Part shown: positions 42,901 through 56,184 of the stretch, in pieces | How positions within the stretch are numbered: position 1 is the stretch's first letter | Layout: every line of letters begins with the position of its first letter | From: Meghimatium bilineatum | Lineage: Eukaryota > Mollusca > Gastropoda > Stylommatophora > Philomycidae | Assembly (NCBI GenBank): GCA_034231615.1 | Contig: CM067315.1 | Span: 8,517,915 to 8,581,914 of the forward strand | Reading direction: 5' to 3' | Length of the DNA stretch: 64,000 bases | Notes under the pieces: model-generated | Databases searched by the model: none | What the model was told of the DNA's origin: nothing | Seen by the model: only the letters and a program-made list of their open reading frames with translations | Translations under genes and position numbers: made by a program

Positions 42901-45900
42901 TATGAAGTTTATTATTAGCATAACTACTTTACTTATGTTTCCAATTTCACCTTTCAGATTACAGTTTTACTGCAGTTGTAGCCTATTACCTATTAGTATG
43001 ATATAGTTCACAATATAATACAGCGTACAATATAATACATTTTCAGAATTAAGTTTTTCAATACAGAGACATTAAAATAGTACTACATTTTCCAATACAG
43101 TACCTTTAACAATGACTAAATCTCCCAATACAGTACCTTTAACAATGACTATATCTCCCAATACAGTACCTTTAACAATGACTAAATCTCCCAATACAGT
43201 ACCTTTAACAATGACTAAATCTCCCAATACAGTACCTTTAACAATGACTAAATCTCCCAATACAGTACCTTTAACAATGACTGAATTTTCCAATACAGTA
43301 CCTTTAACAATGACTTAATTTTCCAATACAGTACCTTTAACAATGACTAAATCTCCCAATTCAGTACCTTTAACAATGACTAAATTTTCCAATACAGACA
43401 GTACCTTTAACGCCAGTGTGTTGCCGGGTCCCGAATGGGGAGCAAAGAATAGCAACTGTTCACCTTCCACGCATGTCATAAAAGGCGACTAAGGAGGTTA
43501 TGGGATGGAGTTGGCTGTCGCATCCCATATAGGGTCAGCGACCCAAAGCCATGCTGAAGTCGGATGTGTCAGGCCGAAAGGCGCAGATATCGCAGCTATG
43601 CTGTAAACCATGACACGACGCATTCCGTTCTCCGGACTACATTCTGCTAATCTGCAGGAGTTTGAGAACGAACACAGAAGAAGAAGAAGTACCTTTAACA
43701 ATGACTAAATTTTCCAGTCCAGTGACTTTAATAATTATTATATTTTGAAGAACTGAGATAAGATATATTGGGACATTGGTACTAATAAAACAGCGACACA
43801 ACACATCTTCTCTACCTGGACTATATCGTACTTAATATCTAGTAGAACAATTGTCCTGTTACAAGAGACATCCAGTAGTAGTTTGAGAACCGATAAAATA
43901 AAAACTAAATATTGTTTTAATACAGCTGCTTTAGTTCTTATGTAATGTACCCCCTTTATTCTTCAGTATATTGGTGGAGGAACTTTGGAAGCATTACTAG
44001 CCAACAAGAATGAGGAGCTTTCTTGGATACTTCGAATCAAACTTGCACTTGATATTGCTTTGGGCATGCATTATCTGCATATGGAAGGTGTTATCCACAG
44101 AGATCTAACATCCAGGGTCAGCAGTTGTTCTCATTTTATTTCACAAAAATATTTTAATTTTGGGCACAACTTTGTATTATCTTCATGACTGCCTATCTTT
44201 GTCAGTTTCTTGTTTGAGATAGATGAAACTGACACATGTCCAACATCGCTGAATATCATTTACCTAACTGGAAAACTAGTACTCAGGGATTATTTGGGCT
44301 GTTCAGTGCAATGGCAAAATGTAGGATAAACCATGCTGAAATTGAGTTGATACACTCTCCGCACCTGTTGACAGAGCAGAAGACTGTTACTGGCTAGGGA
44401 AGCCTACTCAAACTAAAAGCATGCCAAAATTGGATATGCTAGGCCACATGAAGCAAATATAATTGTAGAATAATACATTGATACTTTTGAGCTCAAATAC
44501 CACACAAAATTGTGTTGGCTATTCCAGAGTGATTATTGACCCACTGCCGTACGAGTTAACACAGGAGTGCCTTAAGCTAAGGGAGTCAACCTACAGAAAA
44601 CCCCTACTGCCTGGTGGGTTAGCACGGGAATGCTTCGGGCCAAAAGAGTAAACCCCCTACAGAAAATCAGGAAGGAAGACCCTGTGGCAGACAACGGTGT
44701 ATTAAACAATCTTCTGACACCTCTCACAGTTCTGCTTGTTTTCAAGCATATTCACATTGCCTTTCCCTTGAAACTAATCAACAGTGCTGAATAGGGGCCA
44801 GTGCAAATGGGCAAGGAACTTTCTCCATAAATCCAGCATTGGCAAGCATTCATATGTGAATTTTGAGGGCCTCAGTCCATCTGAAATTTTACTCCGGTCT
44901 GTATTCTGATTGTCTGTAAGGAGCAAAAAGGTCAGTATTCCAGAGTGAGTACAAATATACAGCTATGTTTAATATATCCAAACTACATCTAACAAAACTG
45001 CAACTAGCTCAGATATCACCATTGAATTTAACATAAACCATTAAACTCATAACCAACTTTCCAACCATTGAATTTAACATAAACCATTAAACTCATAACC
45101 AACTTTCCAACCATTGAATTTAACATAAACCATTAAACTCATAACCAACTTTCCAACCATTGAATTTAACATAAACCATTAAACTCATAACCAACTTTCC
45201 AACCATTGAATTTAACATAAACCATTAAAATCATAACCAACTTTCCAACCATTGAATTTAACATAAACCATTAAACTCATAACCAACTTTCCAACCATTG
45301 AATTTAACATACACCATTAAACTTATGACTGACTGTCTAATCATAAACATATGCCAAGAATTTTCAATAAATACACAGCAGAACAGTGATTAACAGTACA
45401 TATTCAAAGGGAAATTATAGTTAATTTTGGCAGTGTTTACATCACACACAAGCAAAAAGGAGACTAAATTAGAATTTGTAAATGCTCTAGCATTGCTTGA
45501 GAGGATGGAATAATAATATTGTAACCTGTCAATCTAATTGCAAGAGGCTACTGGCTACTGAGGAGGCTTCTGCAAATGGGGTTAACTGTTTCATCTTATA
45601 GGTAAAAGCAAGAGATAAAGCCATGCTGAAGTTAGATGTGTCAGGCAAGAAAGCATAAAATTTATAGCCAAGCTGTAAACTATGAATGTATCTTTTATAC
45701 AAATTACCAGCAGGAATTCACTACGAATACAGAAGTAGAAGAATTCAAAAAATTGGAATGTTCATATTGTTTCTTCATATCGAACACCCCATCATACTTA
45801 AGTATGATGAATATTTCTCTCCTGTTATGAATTAAAAAGTGTTTTGCTTGCCACCTTCATACAAGTGTGTTTCATTTGTTTCCTTTTACTGACAGAATGT

Positions 45901-48900
45901 TCTCATAAAAAATGGAGAGAATAAGAACTACCAAGCAGTTCTAGCAGATTTTGGATTAGCAATTAAAATACCAGATCCCAGGTAAGTTCTAAACAAGAGA
46001 ACAACTCAGAGAATAGTTTGAGAGATTCATTCAATATTTTACATTTCCAGTTTACATTATCTTAGAGCAAAGTATTATCCAAAAAACAGGCGACCTAGTG
46101 AGCGCCCTCATAAAAGGTGGATAGATAGTGTATTAGAGACACTCGGAAATATAACAGCATAAGAAGGAAATAGAAGGGCAAAAGACAGTACACTCACTCT
46201 CCCCTCAACACCAAAAGGTACATGAGGACAGAAAGAAAAAGAAGACATTATCTTAAGAGATAAATGGAAATAGTATAAGTTTTTGTCATATTATAAATGT
46301 TAATCTTGATCACGACAGAACTTGATTCAAAGATAAGTATATATTTGTTTTACTACTTTTACATTTTAACATTTCCCTCGTATCTTTCCTTATTCTCACT
46401 TAATATCTACCTACACTTCTCTTGTGTTCTCCTCACTTCTGCCCTTCTCTTCCTCCTATCATCATCCTACGGTATGTGTGTTTCTATGTAAAGTTTGTTG
46501 CTTGTCTGCTTTTTTCCTGCTGAAAACTTTCTAGTCCTCCCTTCTTCTTTCATTTAATAATGTCTATATCTGCAGTGTTATTTCTAGTATAAATTAGACA
46601 GTGTTTTTCATTTCTTGTTTTGTACCATAGAGTTTAATATTCATTGGCCTACCAGAAGGCTGGTATGTGCACTCTTTGTGTGTCATAGTTTTCACATGCT
46701 TTTTGTCTATAAATATTGATAACACTGTTACCTATTTCTGTTATATCTCCATATTTACCCTGTGTTACCTCAGTTCTCATATTTCCAGCGCATCGTGTTT
46801 ACAGTTCTTACATCGTGTTTACAGTTCTTACATCGTGTTTACAGTTCTTACATCGTGTTTACAGTTCTTACATCGTGTTTACAGTTCTTACATCGTGTTT
46901 ACAGTTCTTACATCGTGTTTACAGTTCTTACATCGTGTTTACAGTTCTTACATCGTGTTTACAGTTCTTACATCGTGTTTACAGTTCTTACATCGTGTTT
47001 ACAGTTCTTACATCGTGTTTACAGTTCTTACATCGTGTTTACAGTTCTTACATCGTGTTTACAGTTCTTACATCGTGTTTACAGTTCTTACATCGTGTTT
47101 ACAGTTCTTACATCGTGTTTACAGTTCTTACATCGTGTTTACAGTTCTTACATCGTGTTTACAGTTCTTACATCGTGTTTACAGTTCTTACATCGTGTTT
47201 ACAGTTCTTACATCGTGTTTACAGTTCTTACATCGTGTTTACAGTTCTTACATCGTGTTTACAGTTCTTACATCGTGTTTACAGTTCTTACATCGTGTTT
47301 ACAGTTCTTACATCGTGTTTACAGTTCTTACATCGTGTTTACAGTTCTTACATCGTGTTTACAGTTCTTACATCGTGTTTACAGTTCTTACATCGTGTTT
47401 ACAGTTCTTACATCGTGTTTACAGTTCTTACATCGTGTTTACAGTTCTTACATCGTGTTTACAGTTCTTACATCGTGTTTACAGTTCTTACATCGTGTTT
47501 ACAGTTCTTACATCGTGTTTACAGTTCTTACATCGTGTTTACAGTTCTTACATCGTGTTTACAGTTCTTACATCGTGTTTACAGTTCTTACATCGTGTTT
47601 ACAGTTCTTACATCGTGTTTACAGTTCTTACATCGTGTTTACAGTTCTTACATCGTGTTTACAGTTCTTACATCGTGTTTACAGTTCTTACATCGTGTTT
47701 ACAGTTCTTACATCGTGTTTACAGTTCTTACATCGTGTTTACAGTTCTTACATCGTGTTTACAGTTCTTACATCGTGTTTACAGTTCTTACATCGTGTTT
47801 ACAGTTCTTACATCGTGTTTACAGTTCTTACATCGTGTTTACAGTTCTTACATCGTGTTTACAGTTCTTACATCGTGTTTACAGTTCTTACATCGTGTTT
47901 ACAGTTCTTACATCGTGTTTACAGTTCTTACATCGTGTTTACAGTTCTTACATCGTGTTTACAGTTCTTACATCGTGTTTACAGTTCTTACATCGTGTTT
48001 ACAGTTCTTACATCGGACGGGAATTGAACCATATCCGTTCTAGTGGCACCGAATTACGTTGCAAACAGGTTTTCCTCAAGCAAACAGGTTTTCCTCAAGC
48101 AAACAGGTTTTCCTCAAGCAAACAGGTTTTCCTCAAGCAAACAGGTTTTCCTCAAGCAAACAGGTTTTCCTCAAGCAAACAGGTTTTCCTCAAGCAAACA
48201 GGTTTTCCATACTTGACCAACCACATCCCCAAAAAAAGATGTGATCTCATCAAGACATTCAATCTATGTACTCAAGTCACTGAGAACGGACCAATCGAAC
48301 GCGCTGTTTACAGACACTGGAGTTTTACCTCTTTGTTACACATCTCAGTGAGAGTCTAGTAATGCAAAATTAGATAAACAAGTTACTGGGAATACCAAAC
48401 TATGAACAAATTTAGATGAAAAGGTATATAAAAAACATGCAATAAAACCAAACAGGACAATTTTCGAAGTATCGGTAAATGGGACCTTTTTCAAGAAATT
48501 TATAACGTTTAAACCAAACTTGATTACTGATTTTGACTGGGTCATGTTTCACTTAATACCTAAATCAACTTTGACAATTACTAAATTGACCAGTACTGTA
48601 AATGCAAAAAATTGTCCTGTTTTGTTTTATTGCATGTTTTTTATATACCTTTTCATATAAATTTGCTCATAGTTAGGTATTCCCAGTAACCTGTTCATCT
48701 AATTTTGCATTACTATTTGTTACTTCGGTTACTGCGGCACCCTCCACTTTGTCGGACACCCTGCGACCATTTGGTTATTTATTTATTTAGTGAGAGTCTG
48801 CTGGACATAAGAGTTATATTGGTTGTGATTGAGGGAATTTGGTTTGGCAAAAGTAGAATTGCGCACCTACAATACAAAGTGAGTAGTGTTATATCCAGTG

Positions 48901-51900
48901 AGCCTAAGGGATAGCATTTGGCATCTTCTGGTGGAAGCCCATATGCAGTGTATTGTATTCACATAATTCTCTGGGTAGTGTCATGTTCTCCCTAATCCTG
49001 AGATCACTTCTTGTTCATCTTCAGCATTCATTCTCAAACTCCCGCTGAATCTCTCTTTTAGTAGGACAATAGTCCTACTAGATTTCCAGCAGGGTTTAGT
49101 CTAGAGAATGTAAATGCATTGTGTTGCTGTTTTATTAGGCCAATGGCCCAACACATCCATCTTTGGTGGAATTCTGGTATCTAAAACTGAATATTTAGAT
49201 GATTCTTCTGCATTTGTTCTCAAACTCTTGCAGATTATCATGGTGTAGTCTGGAGAATGGAATGCGTTGTGTCATGGTTTACAACATTGCTTCGATGTCT
49301 ACGCCTTTCGGCCTGATACATCCAACTTCAGAATGGCTTTGGGTCACTTTGACCCTACATGGGATGAGATAGCCAACTCCACCCCATAACCTCTTTGGTC
49401 GCTTCTTAACTGCCTGATCCATCCAGAAAATGTGTATCAAAATTTTCTTATGTGAAAAATATGTAGTCAAAATTGGATCTACTTGGTTAGCTCACAGAAT
49501 TTTTCTAAAATTTGAAGGGGATTCAAAACCTTTATGAATTTTCTGATTTTACGGAGATCCATAATAGATAAATTGCTGCATAACTATTATCCGAGAGGGA
49601 AAAAAGTTGCAAACACAAGGTAATGAGTTATGAAGTAGTGTGTTTCCAGTGATATGCAAAAATTTGCATTACTCTGTGTTTCCAATTTTCCTCTGTCTGT
49701 AGGAATATAAATTTTAATAATTTTTCCAGTTTTGATGTAATTTCTATATTTTTTTATTTTAGAGCAACAGAACCACTACCTCCTGTTGGCTGCCCATGGT
49801 GGATGGCTCCTGAGGTTATTAACAACAAATTTTATGATGAAAGTGTAAGTTTATGTTGCCTGTGTAATACTTTAGACTGCATACATATAGTCGTATCTTG
49901 CCTGCATGTTGCTACGGCCGAAAAAGGGATGAAATAAATTGCAACACTGTAGCATGTCATAGAAGACAACTGTTCCTCCCATAGCTGGTCAAAGAGCCAG
50001 AGTCATGCTGGTCAAAGAGCCAGAGTCATGCTGGTCAAAGAGCCAGAGTCATGCTGGTCAAAGAGCCAGAGTCATGCTGGTCAAAGAGCCAGAGTCATGC
50101 TGTCAAAGAGCTACAGTCATGCTGTCAAAAACCCAAACCATGCTGTCAAAGAGCCAGAGTCATGCTGTCAAAGAGCCAGAGTCATGCTGTCAAAGAGCCA
50201 GAGTCATGCTGTCAAAAACCCAAATCATGATGTCAAAGAGCCAGAGTCATGCTGTCAAAAAACCCAAACCATGCTGTCAAAGAGCCAGAGTCATGCTGTA
50301 AAAGAGCCAGAATCATGCTGTCAAAAACCCAAATCATGCTGTCAAAGAGCCAGAGTCATGCTGGTCAAAAAGCCAGAGTCATGCTGTCAAAGAGCCAGAA
50401 TCATGCTGTCAAAGAGCCAGAGTCATGCTGTCAAAGAGCCAGAGTCATGCTGTCAAAAAGCCAGAGTCATGCTGTCAAAGAGCCAGAATCATGCTGTCAA
50501 AAACCCAAACCATGCTGTCAAAGAGCCAGAGTCATGCTGTAAAAGAGCCAGAATCATGCTGGTCAAAGAGCCAGAGTCATGCTGGTCAAAGAGCCAGAGT
50601 CATGCTGGTCAAAGAGCCAGAGTCATGCTGGTCAAAGAGCCAGAGTCATGCTGGTCAAAGAGCCAGAGTCATGCTGTCAAAGAGCTACAGTCATGCTGTC
50701 AAAAACCCAAACCATGCTGTCAAAGAGCCAGAGTCATGCTGTCAAAGAGCCAGAGTCATGCTGTCAAAGAGCCAGAGTCATGCTGTCAAAAACCCAAATC
50801 ATGATGTCAAAGAGCCAGAGTCATGCTGTCAAAAAACCCAAACCATGCTGTCAAAGAGCCAGAGTCATGCTGTAAAAGAGCCAGAATCATGCTGTCAAAA
50901 ACCCAAATCATGCTGTCAAAGAGCCAGAGTCATGCTGGTCAAAAAGCCAGAGTCATGCTGTCAAAGAGCCAGAGTCATGCTGTCAAAGAGCCAGAGTCAT
51001 GCTGTCAAAAAGCCAGAGTCATGCTGTCAAAGAGCCAGAATCATGCTGTCAAAAACCCAAACCATGCTGTCAAAGAGCCAGAGTCATGCTGTAAAAGAGC
51101 CAGAATCATGCTGTCAAAAACCCAAATCATGCTGTCAAAGAGCCAGAGTCATGCTGTCAAAAACCCACACCATGCTGTCAAAGAGCCAGAGTCATGCTGT
51201 CAAAAAGCCAGAGTCATGCTGTCAAAGAGCCAGAGTCATGCTGTCAAAGAGCCAGAGTCATGTTATCATGCTTAAAGTTGTAGATATTGCAGCCAAGCTG
51301 TAAATTAAGACAGTGCATTCTGCTTGATGAACTAAATCCTGATAACCTGCTGGAGTTTGAGAGCAAGTGCAAGATTTGAGCCTTGGAGCAAAGCAAAGTA
51401 CATGGGGAGCACGGTGTGATGAGATATGAGAAAGTCATAGGAAGCTGCAGCAGTACAGGAACATGTTTTGACCAAATATTTATTATCATGATTATAGAGT
51501 CCATCATGCTCAGAGTCTATTTTCATCATAAATAGAGAATTCATTGTTCCCATAGAGCCAATTAGTTTCCATAGAACTAATGATCATAAATTTCATTATA
51601 CTCAGAGTCCATCATTCTTATATGCCCCTTATGTTCAGAGCCCTTCTTATATGCCCCTTATACTCAGAGCTTGTTATTCTCTGATGCCTCTTATCCACAG
51701 AGCTCATCTTGCTTATATGCCCCATATACTCAGAGCCCATTATGCTTATATGCCCCATACTCAGAGCCCACCTTTCTTATATGCCCCTTATATATTAGAG
51801 CCCACCTTGCTTATATGCCCCTTATACTCAGAGCCCATTATGCTTATTTGCCCCTTATACTCAGAGCCCATTATGCTTATATGCCCCTTATACTCAGAGC

Positions 51901-54900
51901 CTATTATGCTTATATGCCCCTTATACTCAGAGCCCACCTTGCTTATATGCCCCTTATATACCCAGAGCCTATCTCACATAACAGTTCCATTATTCTAAAA
52001 ATCCATCATACAAATCAAATTTTACTCAGAGCTGAACATGCTCAAAAGGTCAATGTGTGATAAGTTTAAAAATCGTTGCATTATTTCTTGTTGCAGGCTG
52101 ATTTGTTCTCTTATGGCATCATACTCTTGGAGATCATAGCCCGAATTGAATCTGACCCAGAGACTATGCCTCGGACAAAGGTTTGCATTGGTTAATACCA
52201 ATTGTTTGTAATTATTTCTTTAATGAAAATATGGTCTTTGACATTTTATTTAGTTGGTTGCTGGTCCATGAATGCATGCACTTTGATCCAATGCCATTGT
52301 GTGATATATGCATGTGTTTGTGAGCTGTTGTTTTGTTCCTTATAGGGTGTTCCATTTATCTGACCTTTGGGGGGAGAAAGAGACATTTTTCAATCATCCA
52401 GTGATGGACATGTACAGAAAGTGATGGTCAGTGGATCTTTGAGAAGTCATCCTGCTCTCTTATATGCTGCCATAGACAAACATTGACCACCACAACACCC
52501 TGTCTTCAGTGCAATCATTCAAATTTTTCCTCTTTTTTAGTAACCCCCAATATAAAACAGAAATTACAACTCGCATTGCCTTAGCATCAAGTGCATTTAA
52601 CAGACTGTCTAATATCTGGAAGTCAAAGTCAATCAGCACACGCACGAAAATGCGCTTATTTAATTCCTGCGTTATTCCGGTGCTATCATATGGATGTGAG
52701 AGATGGAAAAGCTCTTTATCTTCAGAAAAGAAATTACTGAGTTTCGAGAACAAATGTCTTCGTAGGTTAATTAACACCCATTGGAGTGAATTCAAATCGA
52801 ATGATAAAATCAGAGAAGAGACATCAAAATTATATCACAGATGTTATCAGAAAATGGAGTTGGTCATACATCGGGCATGTCCTACGCGCAGACACCAACA
52901 GAATATACCACCAATCTCTTGAATGGATACCTACAGACAAAAGAGGGGGTAGACCAAAAGAAACACTCAAAAGAACAATACTTAGAGAAAGTAAAACAAC
53001 CAATATTCATACTATTCAAGAACTGCACAGAATAGCTTTGAACAGACAGAATTGGAGAGATCTGACCTCTGCCCTATGCACTAACTTCAACTGCAAAAGG
53101 AAAATGAAAATGAAATATAAAACGATGATTAAATCATTTATAACAATTAAACATCATAAAACCTTGTTTCAAACATTTTAGTCTACTACCAAATGAGAGG
53201 CATTTAAAAATAATCACAGACTGGAGCTTTTTTGTGTTTATTGTTGTAAATTTAGTGGCACAATAGAATTTACTACTTACAAATGCTATCATATGTTCAG
53301 GAAGTTACCTTCTGCTTGGTTTTTTATAAACTAGGATTGGATTATAAAATGTTTACATTTTAAATGGACCAAATCAAATATGCTAATTCCTATTTCACAT
53401 TTTTGTGATGGAAAATGTTGCTGTGATGTACCCATACTACGAATTTCTCTGTAATGTTGATTTATTGTGTTATCATATTTCTTACATTGCAATATTTCAA
53501 ATATTATTTCAGAATTTTGGAGTTGATTATGTGAAACTGTGTGATTTGGTGGAATATTGCCCCCTTGATTTTCTACTGCTTGCTTTCAAGTGTTGCCAGG
53601 TTAGCATATCCTGAAGAGTATACTATAACTGAGTAGATTTAAGAAATCTGGGGTTTTTTTTTAATGTGTCTCTGTCACTTGCGATGGCTGTTCACTATGT
53701 TCAGGACTGATTTTTTGGGGGATTAAAAAGTAGACTTAACCCTTTCTTCTTCTTGTTCTGCGTTCGTTCTCAAACACCTGAAGATTAGCAGGATGTAGTC
53801 CGGAAAACGGAATGCGTTGTGTCATGGTTTACAGCATTGATGCGATATCTGCGCCTTTCAGCCTGACACATCCGACTTCAGCATGGCTTTGGGTCGCTGA
53901 CCCTATATGGGATGGGACAGCCAACTCCATCCCATAACCTCCTTAGACGCCTTTTACGACATGCGTGGATTGTAAACAGTGTTGCTATTCTTTGCTCCCC
54001 TTTTGGGCCCCGGCATCACACGGGCAACTTAACTCTTTCAATACCGACCATTCAGGAAAAACTCCACTCCCTGCATCATGCCTAGGGCAAGGGGAATAAC
54101 TCCTCAACAATAAGAAGTGATTGTGCAATAAAATTAATATAAAATACAATTTGCAACCAATATTTAAGATTCAAAGTCCAATTAAGAGATAAATGGAAGA
54201 GGTACTGATCTGTGAACATATCGTTGTGAATGCCATGTAAAACAAGTTTACTTGGTACGTAACATGTGAGAGGAAAAAAATGAACACCAATTTCTTGTTG
54301 GCTTCATTTATTTGTGTTAAAATATTTGCTAAAAAATGTTCAAATTAAAAGCTGAAAAGCAGTCATCAGTTCACCAGAAGACATCATTCTGTAACTTAAC
54401 TACTCCAAACATATAAGCATATTCACATAAAGATGACCATATATTTTCTGGTCAAACAGGTTTCCAAAAAGGATGTTGTTTTCCCGAAAATTTTGATACA
54501 GTACTAGCATACACGCACATTGGTTTGTTTTGCATCTACTACAAAGATCGACTCACGTAGAAAACCTCACACAGGAGTGTGTAAAGTGTCCCATTCTCAC
54601 ACAGGAGTGTGTAAAGTGTCCCATTCTCACACAGGAGTGTGTAAAGTGTCCCATTCTCACACAGGAGTGTGTAAAGTGTCCCATTCTCACACAGGAGTGT
54701 GTAAAGTGTCCCATTCTCACACAGGAGTGTGTAAAGTGTCCCATTCTCACACAGGAGTGTGTAAAGCGTCCCATTCTCACACAGGAGTGTGTAAAGTGTC
54801 CCATTCTCACATGTGCGTATAAAGCATCATCAATTCTCACTATAAAGCATCATCAATTCTCACATGGGAGTGTATCTCATATGTGAGTGTAGTATCATCA

Positions 54901-56089
54901 ATTCTCACATGTGAGGATTAATAAGTGTTATCACACGTGAGTGTGAAGTGTCATACATTCTCACATATAGATATGTAGAGTGTGCCCAGAGGTGATATGC
55001 ACACCAGAGTGCACCGCCCAGCGCTCCATAGCTGGTCGAGCATCAAGGTCAGTGAACCACAGCTGGCCAAGACCCTCAGTACACTTCCACGCAGTGGGCC
55101 TGGAAACAGGAGTGCAGCAACCCTGCCGTATCCTGGCTAAATACTAGGGATCAAAGATACAGGAATGCCAACCCAGCCCAAAAAAATGCTCAGATAACGC
55201 AGCTTACTGTAAAATATGACACAGCACAGATCACCCTTACGTTCTTCTCAGGATGGTCAACGGAAGGCTTTCAGATGGTCCGCCGCAAGGGGTACGATGA
55301 AGAAGATATGTAGTGTCAACAATTCTTACATATGAGTGAGTACAGTCATAAATTATAACATTCAGGTGTGTAAAGTGTCATAAATTCTTACATATGAGTT
55401 TGTAAAGTGTCATAAATTCTCACATGTAAGAATGTACAGTTTTTATTTTTACATATTTACAAACATAGATATAAAAATGTGCTACAGGTATTGCCTAAAT
55501 CAACAGATCCTGCCGGAGCGACGTCCTAACTCATGTGTTATAAAAATTACCTTGGAAAGACTCTACAAGAGCTTGCACAGTGATACTAGGACTAGTTCAG
55601 GTATTTTTATTTGATCATGGTGTTTGTATATTTAAATAACATATATACGAGAGTCTGCCAAAGATACTTCTCTATGGTGAGCTAGAGAAGGGCACACGAT
55701 CTCAAGGTGGCCAAAGGAAGCGCTACAAGGACTCGTTAAAGAACTCACTGAAAGCCTTTGAAATAGACCACGATACATGGGAATAACTTGCACAAAATAG
55801 ATCTACATGGCGTTCTAAAATAAAAAAGAGCGCATCATCTTGCGTAAAGAAGAGAAATGCAGCAGCTCAACAGCGGAGAGCAGCTAGAAAGTTACGGATA
55901 GACCAAGACCCGTCTACAGTCGTCATTCCATGTCCAAACTGTCCAAGGACATTTACAGCTCGAATAGGGCTCAGCCATCTACGAACTCATAATCAAGGAC
56001 ATAACTAAAATTGAATTTTCAAAAGTGGATGTAACAAATGGTCATCATCACTTGTGATGGACGAACAACAATACGAGAGTCTATATACT

Positions 56090-56184
<95 letters not shown>

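Noticed and set aside
46667-48359. Three overlapping plus frames of 421-547 codons
   Set aside because: They translate a 20-bp repeat; all three frames are open only because the unit lacks stops. They lie inside a TESK intron.
50005-51303. Overlapping frames up to 292 codons rich in Cys, Ser, Gln
   Set aside because: Translation of the ~22-bp SINE-derived array in an intron.
54520-54886. His/Cys-rich repeat protein (SHTGVCKV periodic)
   Set aside because: Produced by a 30-bp array; open on both strands and intronic.
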